DNA from: Ariolimax columbianus | Taxonomy: Eukaryota; Mollusca; Gastropoda; Stylommatophora; Arionidae | Direction of reading: 5' to 3' | Assembly (NCBI GenBank): GCA_036924085.1 | Contig: JAVGWX010000009.1 | Coordinates: 65,820,936-65,884,935 of the forward strand | Length of the DNA: 64,000 bases | Part shown: positions 54,050 through 64,000 of the stretch, piece after piece | Layout of the letters: each line of letters starts with the position of its first letter | How positions within the stretch are numbered: the stretch's first letter is position 1 | Notes under the pieces: model-generated | The model's database searches: none | What the model was told of the DNA's origin: nothing | What the model saw: only the letters and a program-made list of their open reading frames with translations | Program-made: the position numbers and the translations under genes

Positions 54050-54344
54050 TAATACATAAAAATGCGTACCAAACTAAAATGTATTGTATTACTTACGCAG
54101 TATTAGCATATTTCTTCTTCAGAAAAAAATGCACTGCTGTCAGACGCATGGCGTTTGTATCCTTGATAGCTTTAGCACTGAAGTACCATTTATCGGTGGC
54201 TTTCAGTTCAGTTCAAGTGCCATCTCAGCATCGAAGGCCCGTTGCAATGGATCTCCAGTGTACTCTTTCTCTTGCCGTAATGGTGCAATATGACAGGCTT
54301 TTTCCATTCCATCTCCTGATGTTATCCACCCATTTAAAACGTCT

Positions 54345-55005
54345 GCCTCTTGAACGACTGCCTTCCACCCTACCCTCTAGCATTGTCTTCCTCTTGAACG
54401 ACTGCCTTCCACCCTACCCTCTGTCTTCCTCTTGAACGACTGCCTTCCACCCTACCCCCCAGCATTGTCTTCCTCTTGAACGACTGCCTTCCACCCTACC
54501 CTCTGTCTTCCTCTTGAACGACTGCCTTCCACCCTACCCCCCAGCATTGTCTTCCTCTTGAACGACTGCCTTCCACCCTACCCTCTGTCTTCCTCTTGAA
54601 CGACTGCCTTCCACCCTACCCCCCAGCATTGTCTTCCTCTTGAACGACTGCCTTCCACCCTACCCTCTGTCTTCCTCTTGAACGACTGCCTTCCACCCTA
54701 CCCTCCAGCATTGTCTTCCTCTTGAACGACTGCCTTCCACCCTACCCTCTGTCTTCCTCTTGAACGACTGCCTTCCACCCTACCCTCCAGCATTGTCTTC
54801 CTCTTGAACGACTGCCTTCCACCCTACCCTCTGTCTTCCTCTTGAACGACTGCCTTCCACCCTACCCTCTGTCTTCCTCTTGAACGACTGCCTTCCACCC
54901 TACCCTCTGTCTTCCTCTTGAACGACTGCCTTCCACCCTACCCTCCAGCATTGTCTTCCTCTTGAACGACTGCCTTCCACACTACCCTCTAGCATTGTCT
55001 TCAAC
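54345..55005. repeat. 38/44-bp alternating minisatellite inside the LINE
   Basis: Units containing CTTGAACGACTGCCTTCCAC alternate in spacing between 38 and 44 bp (82-bp dimers), differing by presence of CCAGCATT. In reverse complement the 44-bp unit encodes LEGRVEGSRSRGRQ, the LINE's own C-terminal motif. Confidence 0.95.
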
Positions 55006-55639
55006 AAAGAGGTATGTCTTGTTATATGACCAAAATAACATAACTGTGTCTAACCCTGATTTCGGTCATTAATTCTCCTTACATCACCAACTTTTCCAAA
55101 ACCTGCAAATTTGTTTTCTTCTCTTTCCAAGAAATGCGACCCAATCTTCTATATACCCACATGTTGACGGCTTCAATACTTTTTTTCCAACTTATTATTC
55201 AGTGTCCATATTTCTGGGCCATAAAGTAGTGACGAGAACACATAATTCTCACTTTCACATTATGGTTAACTGTTTTGCTGTCAGTATGTGTCGCATGTTG
55301 TTGAGTACCGTTTTGGCTATATCTATTCTCTTTCTGGTTTCTTTTTCACATCTGCCTTATTCCGTTATTATATGACCTAGATAGGAGAAATGGTGTGCTT
55401 GTTACAGTGGGTGATCTTTTGTTATCTGCACACATGGTTCCTTGTCACTTTTCCCAATTTACACAGTCTGTTTTCTTTATGTTTATGTCTAACCCAAACT
55501 CTTGACTTATTGTGTATAATGTTGTCACAGGCTGCTGTATTTCTTGCTCACTTTTTGCCATCAGAACTACCATCCGCATACCTTAGGTTATTGATTGCCT
55601 CCAATCTTTGAGTCAACGACAAGAATAGCACCACTGCCC

Positions 55640-55970
55640 CATAGAGAGCATTTCGTGAGAGGCGGCTAACTGTGTAACATGGCATAACACTTGTCATGTT
55701 GTTTGTTAAGAGCAGCATAGATGGTGTCTAACAAGCTGCGGGTCTACATTGCTCGAGTGTTTGAGTCCATTAAGATGGACTCGCGCATCGGTTAACTACC
55801 CTCCGCGGCACTTGTCCCAATGCACCGGAGTAAGAAGCTGCTCGAGCCTAGCCCGTTAAGCAGGAAATCTTCCTCCAGGCCACATATAGCTCATGCCAGA
55901 ACCTGCACTGGACATCTGTCCCTGTAGACGTTAATGTCGACTAAGACTCCTCCATTGACAAGGCCTGGCA
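55640..55970 (+). mobile_element. Dispersed repeat, copy 2, inserted in the LINE
   Basis: Interrupts the LINE at 54,050-56,420. Its 55,795-55,930 part is the reverse complement of 15,195-15,310 (GCTCGAGCCTAGCCC, AAGCAGGAAATCTTCCTCC). Boundaries are approximate. Confidence 0.55.
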
Positions 55971-56659
55971 TCCCCTCTGTATGTTGGAATATTTGTTCTG
56001 TATGTATAAATTAAAAAGACAAGCAGATAATACACAACCCTATCTCACTCTTCATTTTACATTTATTTTTAGAGAGCAAAACTTTCCTCATTTTAATGAA
56101 ACTGTTTGTTCCCAGTACAGATTACTGAGCAACTGTATGTCTTTACCATCTAGACCTATTTCTTGGGAGACATTTAATTAATTTCCCATGTTGGACTGTC
56201 AAAAACCTTCTGGTAGTCTTTGAATCAAATATAAATGCCATTATGTATTTCTATATATTTCTCTGTCAGAGTTCTCTAGCTTCCCTTGTTCCATTATACT
56301 TTTAAAAACCCAAATTGTTCTTCTGAAACGTCCGTCTCTACTTTACCTGTTAGCTACTTACAGATCAGTGAGTATATCGATACCAGTCCTCCAGGGCCTC
56401 TAGTACATCTATGTTTATCTCGGTGACTTTAGTATGTTTGAATTGTGGTAGCGAAGGTATATTTAGATTCACCATCATAAGCTAGCGTATGTACAATCTA
56501 TTAAAACCGTAATATCATTAATAATCGTGCCAGAGTCGTTATGTTATAACGATTAAAAACGTAATTAACGATTTTAAAACATTGTTTTTACTCGTCAAGC
56601 AAAAATTGTTACTCGTCACACACGAGCAGTTTCTTCAAGCTCTGCTGATATACAAATAC

Positions 56660-56910
56660 CCCTGGTGGAAGATGCAGTTATTAATGCAGACAAGAAAAAA
56701 AAACCATTGTTGTGCGGGTCATTTACTACGAAGAACCGACGATCTTTGGAGCACAGTGACAACAATGTGGTACCCCAGAGACAAGAAGCGACCACGGGGA
56801 CGAGCGGCAGGGCGCTGGTCCGACTCCCTTGCGTTCCACAACACTCACGATGCTACAGATGAGCGAGCCATTATCCACTGGTCCACCGTGACCCATGACA
56901 GAGACCGCTG
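56660..56910 (+). mobile_element. LINE C-terminal fragment
   Basis: The open frame reads CAGHLLRRTDDLWSTVTTMW, then YPRDKKRPRGRAAGRWSDSL, ending THDRDR. The AGH-x-x-RR-x-D-x-RW and PRGR-x-x-x-RW-x-D motifs are diagnostic of LINE RT C-termini. A different family from 130-700. Confidence 0.75.
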
Positions 56911-56944
56911 AAAAAGAGGTTGGGACGCGCAACGATGTAAGCGG

Positions 56945-57175
56945 TGCTGGATGATTGGTCATCTAGTAATCCATGACCGCCTGCTGGATGACTGTCATCC
57001 AGTAATCCATGACCACCTGCTGGATGATTGGTCATCTAGTAATCCATGACCTCCTGCTTGATTGATCATCCAGTAATCCATGACCGCCTGCTTTTTGACG
57101 GATCTTCCAGTAATCCATGACCGCCTGCTAGTTGACGGATTATCCAGTAATCCATGACCTCCTGCTGGATGACAT
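56945..57175. repeat. Minisatellite of about 37 bp
   Basis: About six imperfect copies of CCAGTAATCCATGACCGCCT plus GCTGGATGATTGGTCAT. It begins right after the LINE C-terminus at 56,910. Confidence 0.88.
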
Positions 57176-57774
57176 CGCTTCAATAGGATTCAGAGTTTGA
57201 AAACTAAGTTCAAGGACAGTTGGGCGCACTAGAGTACATAGCATTAGTGTGTGCAACCAGCGAGCTACAAGAACCATCATTATCCGCATCCTCTACCATT
57301 TCCTGAGAAGAGACTGCGCACCTGTAGGTATGTCCGAAGGTCAGTGAAGTCGATTCTTAGGAACGGAACAGAACCAGTCACATTCTCTGAGGGACAGGCA
57401 GTTAGTCCGTGTCTCTCACACCATCCAGTTTACCCAACTGTGCATGGGCATCTGACATGTAGTTAGTAAGGCAAAGAAGCGGGAAAAAAATAATTAGTTC
57501 TTACACATGACAATACTGTTGTGATGAAAACAATGTTATACCTCGTCTCTTTCCACTGCGGGTATAAAAACGTGTCTATATTATGGCAGACTCATATTTG
57601 TATGGTTTCATCTATCTCTCTCACCATTTCCTGAACCAATTAATCCTTTAACGTCTTTGCTACCTGTTTGGATTTTCTTTCTTTATTCGGCTATAGAAAA
57701 CATGGCGGCTGAATTTCACGCAATTAAATTTATAACACTTGGTAGGGGGAGAGGAGACTAACGTCCGGACAGGA
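57176..57774. other. No gene recognised
   Basis: A 71-codon ORF (57,251-57,463) has no recognised homology. Confidence 0.3.
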
Positions 57775-58275
57775 AAAAACATACTGGTCAGGCAAAACAT
57801 ACTGGTCAGACTATGTTAGTCAGAATCAGTGAAAAGATACTGGTCAGACTATGTTAGTCAGAGTCAGTGAAAACATACTGGTCAGACTATGTTAGTCAGA
57901 ATCAGTGAAAAGATACTGGTCAGACTATGTTAGTCAGAGTCAGTGAAAACATACTGGTCAGACAATGTTAGAATCAGGGAAAACATACTGGTCAGACTAT
58001 GTTAGTCAGAATCAGAGAAAACATACTGGTCAGACTATGTTAGTCACAGTCAGTGAAAACAAACTGGTCAGACTATGTTAATCAGGGGCGGCAGAGCAAA
58101 CATGCTGGTCAGGCAAAACATACTCATCAGACCATGTCAGTCAGGGTCTGACAACCAAAAGATACTGATCAGACTATGTTAGTCAGGGTCTGTCAACCAA
58201 AACATACTGATCAGACTTAGTCAGGGTCGGTCAACGAAAACATACTGATCAGACTATGTTAGTCAGTGTCAGGTG
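57775..58275. repeat. 37-bp minisatellite derived from the 350-bp dispersed element
   Basis: About 13 copies of a unit containing ACATACTGGTCAGACTATGT then TAGTCAGAATCAGTGAAA. The unit matches the reverse complement of the end of element copies A and B (ATACTGATCAGACATGTTAG and GGTCAGGCAAAATATACTGG). Confidence 0.88.
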
Positions 58276-58495
58276 AAAAATAGTGACCATGACCCACGCA
58301 TCATGTCCAAGCAGTTCTCCCTGGAAACGAGCTGTTTCTTTACAGTCTAAAGCGATAGTGGTCGCTTTTATTTTCTCATTCCATAAAGTGGTGAGCTCTC
58401 TGTGAAAACTCGCAATGTAATAAAAGTGAAGAGGACCCTAGTCCACCTTTTGAAGTACGCCTTGGATGTAAGGAGAGCCACTGTAACCATTTACC
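58270..58495 (-). mobile_element. 350-bp dispersed element, copy C (partial)
   Basis: GTCCAAGCAGTTCTCCCTGG, then AACGAGCTGTTT, and later GGACCCTAGTCCACCTT, matching the reverse complement of copies A and B. It directly adjoins the minisatellite made from its other part. Confidence 0.65.
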
Positions 58496-59514
58496 AAAGA
58501 AAGGGTACCTAACTCTAGAACGAGTGGCACTAGCAACAACAACGTCTACTGTGCAACTATTTTGCTTTTCCTCATGCCCGGCGGGCGGCCGAATGTCGTG
58601 TAGGATATCTGGCAGGACGATATGGCTGTTTTGCTAGTATCAACATCTTGACATCATTGAAGGGTACTGTTGTTAGTATCATCATGCTGTCATCATTGCT
58701 ACCATCATTGCTACCATCAACATCATTTCTACCATCACTGGAGGGTACTTTTGTTAGTATTAACATCATTACTAGCCAACATGACAGGTTGAACAGAAAT
58801 CATAGTCTAGTTTATTTCTCTTCGCGTTTCCTGTAGAATCCCTAAGTTCTTCTATCGTTTGTTTTTCACTTTTTTTTAACATACAAAGAAACCCCAAAGT
58901 TGTGAGTGTGTACATACGACGTAATTAACGAAACAAGAAAGGTGGTGGTTATATTGTTGTATTACCTGTAGTTACAGCAGCTCCAACGCCGTCTGTCTTC
59001 CTGGCGGGCAAGTTGCTGTGTCTGACACAACCTTATCCAACTCTGTCCGTGAATAGTCTTACCGTTCCTGTTACCGGCACAGGTGAATAATGACCGCTAG
59101 TGGAAAATGACCGCTGGTCAGAGTGTAACGTTACAGGACACACCACCAGAGCCAGCCTATAATGTGACTCTACCCTTCCGCTTTCTTCTTCTATCTCCCC
59201 ACCCTTCTCCCCCCCCCCTCCTCCCCCTCCAAGTCATTCGTGAGACCCATTTTCTTTGTTGTGTGCTGTCATATATACTAATATAGTGTTTGTTAATAAT
59301 CAGAAACTGAGCTACGCGGTGCGCGCTTGTAGATGTGTAATAGTCCAGCGATGTACTGGGACTACGGACATATTCGGGGGGTGGGGGTGTGCTTTTTAGC
59401 GATACACACGAGTAGGCCGCAGCGCAGACTATTTACCCATACGACCCACGTTCTGTGTGTTTGTCCTCCCATTCTGTTCGTTAGATGTATACGTAGTGAG
59501 GCCTACATCTCTTC
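58496..59514. other. No gene recognised
   Basis: A short ATCATTGCTACC-type repeat at 58,655-58,780 and a C-rich stretch at 59,200-59,230. Otherwise nothing. Confidence 0.3.
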
Positions 59515-59539
59515 GGGGGGGGGGGGGGGGGGGGGGGGG
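59515..59539 (+). repeat. (G)25 homopolymer
   Basis: Twenty-five consecutive G, the longest such run in the window. Confidence 0.95.
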
Positions 59540-59624
59540 TCGTTAGTGTCTTTCGTATCACAACGTGTCTGTTGTGGGTCACACACTTCGTTACAACGCT
59601 ATTATTTTCACAGTTTCATTGTCG

Positions 59625-60164
59625 GTTCTTCAGGCGTTAGAAGTTGCTGGTCATTGTAGGCCTGCCGTTATGCAAATATCTCTAGACATTAACCACATTA
59701 TCACTTTCGGTGCTGTCAAAGTAGTTCTGATGTGGATCCCTGGACACTCAGACACACCTAGCAATGACAAGACATACAGACTAGCAAAGGAGAGAGATCA
59801 AGACAAGATCAGCAACAACTTTACAAACAGCTCAAAAAAACAGCAAACAAAGAAACTTGTCTGAACAGATGAGCCACGTGAAACACGGGAAGAAATGTCT
59901 ACAGACATTTGGCAAGCCCCAATCCAAACGACAGTGTAAATCAACTCACAATAAAGAGCAGAGCACAACTTTCCAGCTGAGAACCCAACACATCCCACTA
60001 AACAAACACCTGAACAGAACTCAACCACAACACACTCCTGAGTGCCAGCTGTGTACACAATCATATTAAACCGGTGATCATCATCTTTTTGACCACTCAG
60101 CGCTCAACGATTTTAGAAAAACGCTTCTTCCTCCGCGGCCAGATACATGGAACACTTTGTATGG
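59625..60164 (+). mobile_element. LINE fragment: RNase H to C-terminus
   Basis: KVVLMWIPGHSDTPSNDKTY then RLAKERD corresponds to the last RNase H motif (WIPGH...N-x-x-AD-x-LAKE), with the catalytic D lost in this copy. It is followed by FQLRTQHIPLNKHLNRTQPQ, TPECQLCTQ and, after a stop, GDHHLFDHSALNDFRKTLLP: the terminal zinc-binding region (C-x2-C...HH-x-x-x-x-x) of jockey/I-type LINEs. Degenerate. Confidence 0.78.
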
Positions 60165-60545
60165 CACTAGACAACAGCGACTTACAGCTGATTGCTGGCG
60201 TCAGAGCCAGCGGCCCAGAGCTGCGTAGCCCTGTCTCCACTTCCATGTGGTGATCCTAGAAAGCCAACTGCAAGGGGGCAGACTGGCTAAGGAGAAGAGG
60301 TCGAAGAGGGGAGGCTAGACCGGTACAGAAAAATACCATGTCGGACTGAAAGGTGCACATATCGCAGTCAAGCTGTAAACTACGACATAACGCATTCCTC
60401 TCTCCGGACTACATCTTGCTACTTCCATAGTCCTTCTTAGGGCTCGGTAGCCAGAGTTTGATAACGAATGGCGAAGTAGTAGAAGAAGGGAAAAGAGGAA
60501 GAAGAAGTAGGAAAAGAAGAAGAAAGAGAAGAATGACACGAAGAA
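60165..60545 (+). mobile_element. LINE 3' tail matching the 351-bp retroposon
   Basis: Follows the LINE C-terminus without a gap and aligns with the long-form retroposon (GATTGCTGGCGTCAGAGCCA, GTGATCCTAGAAAGCC, ATATCGCAGTCAAGCTGTAA). Ends in a purine-rich GAAGAAG tail at about 60,480-60,545. Confidence 0.65.
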
Positions 60546-60708
60546 TGAAGGAGAAGAAAAAGAAGATAAAACGGTTGAAATGTGGAAAAATATAGAAGAA
60601 TGGGTTGCATCTCTTATGGAAAAAGAGGAAACAAATAAGTCATTAGAGGCACAAATAAAATTGATGAACGAAAACCGAGATCAAAAAGTTCCGATAATTC
60701 GATCACCT

Positions 60709-61560
60709 CAACAAAAAAAACATAACACCTTGCTTAAAACAATACTGTAAGGAAAGATGGAAGAGAAGCGTGATACAGGTAAACAACGATATAAATGGAA
60801 GGATAGCATCAAGATACAGAGATGTTACATCCTGGCTGACTGGACCATCAAGATACGGAGATGTTACATCCTGGCTGACTGGACCATCAAGATACAGAGA
60901 TGTTACATCCTAGCTGACTGGACCATCAAGATACAGAGATGTTACATCCTGGCTGACTGGACCATCAAGAAACGGAGATGTTACATCCTGGCTGACTGGA
61001 CCATCAAGAAACGGAGATGTTACATCCTGGCTGACTGGACCATCAAGATACGGAGATGTTACATCCTGGCTGACTGGACCATCAAGATACAGAGATGTTA
61101 CATCCTAGCTGACTGGACCATCAAGATACAGAGATGTTACATCCTGGCTGACTGGACCATCAAGATACAGAGATGTTACATCCTGGCTGACTGGACCATC
61201 AAGATACAGAGATGTTACATCCTAGCTGACTGGACCATCAAGATACAGAGATGTTACATCCTGGCTGACTGGACCATCAAGATACAGAGATGTTACATCC
61301 TAGCTGACTGGACCATCAAGATACAGAGATGTTACATCCTGGCTGACTGGACCATCAAGATACAGAGATGTTACATCCTAGCTGACTGGACCATCAAGAT
61401 ACAGAGATGTTACATCCTAGCTGACTGGACCATCAAGATACAGAGATGTTACATCCTGGCTGACTGGACCATCAAGATACAGAGATGTTACATCCTAGCT
61501 GACTGGACCATCAAGATACAGAGATGTTACATCCTAGCTGACTGGACCATCAAGAATACG
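60709..61560 (+). mobile_element. LINE C-terminal fragment expanded into a 39-bp minisatellite
   Basis: Starts HNTLLKTIL, a stop, then GKMEEKRDTGKQRYKWKDSI, the LEGKVEGRR-x-RGRQRY region of the 130-700 LINE family. The sequence then repeats about 19 times in 39-bp units (60,805-61,555), each encoding ADWTIKIQRCYIL in frame. The 273-codon ORF is therefore LINE-derived, not a host gene. Confidence 0.85.
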
Positions 61561-61584
61561 AGACAGCGGACGATGTGAAGACAT

Positions 61585-62160
61585 CTTCTTCTTCTGCGTA
61601 CACAGTCAGACAGTAACCATTATTTTCTCGAAAAAAGCGGCGGTCATCCTGAGACTCTCGCCACTACCATAGAGCTTGTCTTGCAGTTCCACTGGCAATG
61701 GCCACATCTGCTCTCTCTGATCCTCGTATGTCGGGCAGTTCTGCAGCAGATGTTCAGTGGTCATTTTACCAGTACCGCACGGGCATTCGTCGGTACACCC
61801 TATCTTCAATTTGTTGAAGAGGTGGTACCTCAGTCTGTTGTGGCCAGTGCGAAGTCTGAAGACAACGACCTGCTCTCTTCGGTTCAACTGGTAATAGGCA
61901 TCGTTTTTGGTGTAACCAGTATGTTCGGTTTCCCATTTGGACATGTACCTGGCTTTGATAAGCCGTTTTGACTCTTCGTACGTCATACTGGTATCTATTT
62001 GTGGTAGCCTTGCACCTTCTTTTGCCAGTCTGTCTGCCTCCTCGTTGCCTTGGATGTTGCAGTGTGACGGAACCCACTGTACCACTACCCTTTTTGGTGC
62101 GGACTGTTGGCACAGTTTGCAGAGTGCTGCTCTTAGGTCATTAAGCTCAGTGTTTTTCTG
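61585..62160 (-). mobile_element. 5'-truncated recent copy of the I/Nimb-like LINE
   Basis: Encodes only the RNase H end and C-terminus: VVQWVPSHCNIQGNEEADRL to EKIMVTV. About four amino-acid differences in 159 from the copy at 28,724-32,109. Perfect 13-bp target-site duplication GATGTGAAGACAT at 61,572-61,584 and 62,161-62,173. The 3' end has CTGTGTACGCAG then GAA repeats, the same terminus as the long copy with one palindrome mismatch. Confidence 0.95.
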
Positions 62161-62184
62161 GATGTGAAGACATGCAACCTATCT

Positions 62185-62560
62185 TTGCTATGGAAATGAT
62201 ACCTGAACTGATAAAGCACTCTAATATAACCGGGAGATGACACCGGCACTAATAAAGCACTCTAATATGACCTGAAGATAATACCTGAACTAATCAAGTA
62301 CTCTAATATGACCTGAAGATAATACCTGAACTAATAAAGCACTCTAATATAACCGGGAGATGACACCGGCACAAATAAAGCACTCTAATATGACCTGAAG
62401 ATAATACCTGAACTAATCAAGTACTCTAATATGACCTGAAGATAATACCTGAACTAATAAAGCACTCTAATATAACCTGAAGACAATACCTGAACTAATA
62501 AAGTACTCTAATATAACCTGAAATTGAAACATTAACTAATAAAGCACTATAATATAACCA
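62185..62560. repeat. 41-bp minisatellite
   Basis: About nine copies containing ACTAATAAAGCACTCTAATA then GACCTGAAGATAATACCTG. Most carry AATAAA on the + strand. A larger two-unit alternation (CGGGAGATGACACCGGCAC) is visible twice. Confidence 0.92.
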
Positions 62561-62710
62561 AAAAGGACTGTCATATGTTGAATAGTTCCTGAACATCGCT
62601 CCTATTTCTATATTCGCATTCATATTTCTTTTTTTCATGATGCATTGGTTATTGTCGTTTAGGTTGTCCCTTGTCATCGATGAAGACTTATTGATCGTTA
62701 CGTTAGGTTG
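62561..62710. other. No feature seen
   Basis: Nothing recognisable. Confidence 0.3.
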
Positions 62711-62830
62711 CTGGTTGTTGAATTTAACTTAGCTTAAACGTCTTTATACTGGTCTAGAAGACTTTGCAGAGTCTGTGTACAACGAGTTTCTTTTATATTC
62801 ACTTGACCTTGTGCTCGCATTGATGTGTTC
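62711..62830 (-). mobile_element. CR1-like LINE 3' UTR fragment
   Basis: The reverse complement shares GACTCTGCAAAGTCTTCTAG, ACCAGTATAAAGACGTT and TAAGTTAAATT-like blocks with the 3' end of the CR1-like copy at 40,290-40,370. Confidence 0.55.
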
Positions 62831-63009
62831 GTACTTGTTTGTGCTGTTAACGACAAGTTTGAGCTGGTAAGTGTAGCCACGCCCACAGCTAGCGGACGAT
62901 GCTGTCAGAGATGAAGTAGGAGAGACTTTATTGTACTAGGTATCATAATTTTGGGGCGGTGTTATTTATCCGCGTTATTGTATCGGGTATCACCAATTTA
63001 GTGGCTTTG

Positions 63010-64000
63010 TTACATGTCTCCTTTCATTGTACTTAGATTCAGCATTTTAGTGGCTTTGTTACATGTCACATTCATTGTACTTAGTGCCAGCATTTTAGTG
63101 GCTTTGTTACCTGTCACCTGCATTGTACTAGGCATCAGCATTTTAGTGCATTTGTTACCTGTCACCTTCATTGTACTAGGCATCAGCATTTTAGTGGCTT
63201 TGTTACCTGTCTCCTTTCATTGTACTTAGTGTCAGTATTTTAGTGGCTTTGTTACCTGTCACGTTCATTGTACTAGGCATCAGCATTTTAGGGGCTTTGT
63301 TACCTGTCTCCTTTCATTGTACTTAGTGTCAGCATTTTAGTGGCTTTGTTACCTGTCTCCTTTCATTGTACTTAGTGTCAGCATTTTAGTGGCTTTGTTA
63401 CCTGTCACCTTCATTGTACTTAGTGTCAGCATGTTAATGGCTTTGTTACCTGTCACCTTCATTGTACTAGGCATCAGCAATTTAGGGGCTTTGTTACCTG
63501 TCGCCTTCATTGTACTAGGCATCAGCATTTTAGTGGCTTTGTTACCTGTCGCCTTTATTGTACTAGGCATCAGCAATTTAGTGGCTTTGTTACCTGTCGC
63601 CTTCATTGTATTAGGCATCAGCATTTTAGTGGTTTTGTTACTTGTCACCTTCATTGTACTAGGCATCAGGATTTTAGTGGTTTTGTTACCTGTCACCTTC
63701 ATTGTACTAGGCATCAGGATTTTAGTGGCTTTGTTACATGTCACCTTCATTGTACTTAGTGTCAACATTTTAGTGGCTTTGTTACCTGTCGCCTTCATTG
63801 TACTTAGTATCAGCATTTTAGTGGCTTTGTTACCTGTCACCTTCATTGTACTAGGCATCAGCATTTTAGTGGATTTGTTATCTGTCGCCTTCGTTGTACT
63901 AGGGATCAGCATTTTAGTGGCTTTGTTACCTGTCACCTTCATTGTACTAGGCATCAGCATCTTAGTGGCTTTGTTACCTGTCACCTTCATTGTACTAGGC
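63010..64000. repeat. 48-bp minisatellite running off the window end
   Basis: About 20 units of CATTTTAGTGGCTTTGTTAC, then CTGTCACCTTCATTGTACTA and GGCATCAG. Variants include TTAGTGTCAG for TAGGCATCAG. The 16-codon unit keeps a 213-codon minus-strand ORF open. The array is incomplete at the boundary. Confidence 0.96.

Larger units (their letters stand above)
54050..56420 (-). mobile_element. Decayed LINE, RT domain to C-terminus, with two internal interruptions
   Basis: Read on the minus strand from 56,420 downwards: DVSEEQFGFL and LTEKYIEIHNGIYI (RT palm, near EKAFD); after an interruption at about 55,640-55,970, MVVLMAKSEQEIQQPVTTLY, TISQEFGLDINIKKTDCV; then NMWVYRRLGRISWKEKKTNL near 55,130 and TRHTSLLKTMLEGSVEG-like sequence near 55,010; then the minisatellite at 54,345-55,005. 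Many stops. Same family as 130-700. Confidence 0.8.

Noticed and set aside
60757..61578. 273-codon ORF of ADWTIKIQRCYIL repeats as a novel repeat protein
   Set aside because: The first codons are clearly the C-terminus of a LINE reverse transcriptase; the rest is an expansion of it.
40775..64000. Remaining MON2 C-terminal exons
   Set aside because: Looked for the expected FDSMWPEL-like and later blocks on the + strand; none was seen. Short exons could be missed by eye.
1..64000. Bacterial features (operons, ribosome binding sites, rho-independent terminators, prophage)
   Set aside because: The window has spliced animal genes and non-LTR elements; none of these features applies.

Overview
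The window is animal nuclear DNA. It has multi-exon coding sequence with GT-AG introns, non-LTR retrotransposons of several clades, mariner-type remnants, SINEs, and tandem repeats covering roughly 40% of the bases. The repeat mix (an I/Nimb-like LINE with a C-terminal RNase H, CR1-like, RTE-like and jockey-like LINEs, a GIY-YIG remnant resembling Penelope-like elements, tRNA-derived SINEs) and the divergence of the host proteins suggest a lophotrochozoan, most likely a mollusc. That assignment is inference; nothing in the sequence proves it.

Layout. 0-9.7 kb: TE debris (LINE C-terminal fragments on both strands, SINEs, a hAT-like remnant) and small minisatellites. 9.74-14.99 kb: a satellite of exactly 101 units of 52 bp. 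15.2-16.7 kb: dispersed repeats and an RTE-type LINE end inserted in an (AT)n tract. 17.0-40.8 kb: eight consecutive exons of MON2 on the + strand. They splice in frame to 606 codons matching the middle-to-C-terminal part of this Golgi/endosome trafficking scaffold. The introns are inflated by minisatellites and by a nearly intact 3.4-kb LINE with a 12-bp target-site duplication. No MON2 exon was found upstream of 16,990 or downstream of 40,774, so the gene is partial here, or its next intron exceeds 23 kb. 42.9-47.1 kb: a second large satellite of 70-bp units. 47-64 kb: an intronless bZIP transcription factor gene (51,668-52,825, - strand), a mariner transposase remnant, an inverted pair of a 351-bp retroposon, further LINE remnants, and minisatellites running to the window end.

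Only two host genes are supported: MON2 (partial, +) and the bZIP gene (-). If MON2 continues beyond the window, the bZIP gene is nested antisense in a MON2 intron. All other coding sequence belongs to mobile elements. The most unusual signals concern repeat birth. Several minisatellites have units derived from LINE coding sequence. Two MON2 introns carry tandem repeats seeded by the preceding exon-intron junction. One of these is a 4-kb array in which almost every unit presents a 3'-splice-site-like TTGTTGCAG. Three arrays carry a sense AATAAA in every or nearly every unit.
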